Shown one piece after another: positions 27,398-27,939 of a stretch of DNA of 27,939 nt (positions within the stretch are counted from its first letter, which is position 1; each line of letters begins with the position of its first letter). The translations under genes and the position numbers were made by a program. Origin of the DNA: a virus; IMG/VR virus record IMGVR_UViG_3300044643_001274, positions 1-27,939 of that record. One strand, given 5' to 3'. Under the pieces are notes generated by a model. The model was not told where the DNA came from and made no database searches. It saw only the letters and a list, made by a program, of their open reading frames with translations.

Positions 27398-27420
27398 GAA
27401 GGCCCCGTCATGTCAAAGGG

Positions 27421-27939
27421 TCAGGGGGCCTTTTCTTCCGAGGCTGGATCCCTTCGTCCCAGTTGGTTCCTCATGATCGCCCAGGCGACGCAGTGAAGCT
27501 TGGTGCAATCACCGAAGTGATCGGCTGTGACCTTCTTCCAGTAGAAGGGGGAGACCCGGCTGTTCTTGTTCTCCAGCATCTGCTGGCCGGTGTGCCCCTC
27601 GATGAAGTCTCGACCGACATCCTCAGGAAGGTGGAGGCGGGGCGGAAGCCGCTTCTTGATCCGCTCGAGATACAGGTGGGTCTTCCAGGCAAAATCTCCG
27701 TAGGTGTAGAGCAGGATATTCAGCCCCTTGATGGTGGTGACGGCGTAGTTCCCGAAGGTGCTCTCTGATCCCTTGGACGGGTAGTAGAGGCCCCCCGATT
27801 TCGCGCAGACAGAATAGACCCGCTCCGTCAGGAAGCCCGAGTCGATGAGCCCGGCCACCGGCGCGACGATCTCGTCGCTCCCGGGCAACTGGTAGCGGCG
27901 AGCCGCGAGGAACTCAGGCGAGATGAGATCCTCGACGGA
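27421..27939 (-). CDS. Large terminase subunit, C-terminal 172 residues (GpA type, runs off right edge)
   Basis: The frame enters at the right edge and ends at TGA 27421. The sequence PVAGLIDSGFLTERVYSVCA, then AVTTIKGLNILLYTYGDFAW and LYLERIKKRLPP matches the nuclease half of lambda gpA-type terminases, where the Asp of IDSGF lies in the metal site. The remaining C-terminus contains WKKVTADHFGDCTKLHCVAW, which positions the last acidic residue (HFGDC). The ATPase half lies outside the window. The enzyme would cut concatemers and power packaging through the portal encoded next. Confidence 0.85.
   Translation of the reverse strand, partial: SVEDLISPEFLAARRYQLPGSDEIVAPVAGLIDSGFLTERVYSVCAKSGGLYYPSKGSESTFGNYAVTTIKGLNILLYTYGDFAWKTHLYLERIKKRLPPRLHLPEDVGRDFIEGHTGQQMLENKNSRVSPFYWKKVTADHFGDCTKLHCVAWAIMRNQLGRRDPASEEKAP

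Noticed and set aside
156-27417. Reading the TTTGACA heptamers as ordinary -35 promoter boxes
   Set aside because: The start codon lies 13-17 nt downstream in most cases, so the -10 and transcription start would be within the gene, and no TATAAT-like box is present there.
1-27939. Terminal overlap that would prove a circular assembly
   Set aside because: The first and last bases do not repeat each other, and joining them would leave the large terminase without its ATPase half.
1-27939. CRISPR arrays, insertion sequences or transposases
   Set aside because: No regularly spaced repeats with unique spacers and no transposase-like frame were seen; the repeats present are short tandem units.

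Overview
The window reads as almost all of a small temperate tailed-phage genome (siphovirus-like: tape measure, tail-tube-like protein and tail chaperone with a frameshift, no contractile sheath seen). It is GC-rich. The host is inferred, at low to moderate confidence, to be a Verrucomicrobiota-like bacterium. The grounds are weak Shine-Dalgarno use in the late genes and several families of 7- to 9-base tandem micro-repeats (GGCTGAA, CATGAAG/ATGGAGAAC, GGAACTCA) at gene junctions, a habit I associate from memory with that phylum. No database was searched.

Layout. Nearly everything is read leftward on the minus strand. (1) The right edge, 27939 to about 19860, is the head and tail module in transcription order: GpA-type large terminase (its C-terminus only; it runs off the edge), a small head-tail connector, an RNA-rich gap with a tRNA-Trp-like sequence and three hairpins, lambda-type portal, fused prohead protease/scaffold, major capsid, head-tail joining proteins, tail-tube-like protein, tail assembly chaperone with a -1 frameshift, and a basic structural protein. 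(2) 19855 to 12670 holds the tape measure, small tail-tip proteins, a tail fibre and a LamG-type receptor-binding candidate. (3) 12667 to 9267 is a lysis module (membrane proteins, a lipoprotein, GH108-type muramidase) followed by a metallophosphoesterase and three small proteins, one with an HExxH motif. (4) 7220 to 9270 is the lysogeny module: a rightward tyrosine integrase beside a repeat-rich attP candidate, a leftward HTH/excisionase-like gene, and two divergent ribbon-helix-helix regulators whose shared promoter region carries two ATTGGTATACA boxes. (5) 6971 to 548 is the leftward early module: a chain of tiny, translationally coupled genes, then an AEP-type primase and a helicase that appears split in two, ending in a small lipoprotein. 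(6) The left edge holds the start of a small-terminase-like gene, which runs off the window.

Because integrase lies in the middle and the two terminase genes lie at opposite edges, the gene order is that of the circular or packaged phage genome and not of an ordinary integrated prophage. The missing part is the end of the small terminase and the N-terminal two-thirds of the large terminase.

The observations I would check first are: a TTTGACA heptamer 13 to 17 nt upstream of many late genes that lack a Shine-Dalgarno sequence; a textbook C CCA AAA frameshift site that opens a 65-residue tail chaperone extension; the ribbon-helix-helix switch; the four TGTGGAACT boxes beside integrase; the tRNA-like/hairpin cluster inside the head operon; and the repeat-driven splitting of the replication genes.
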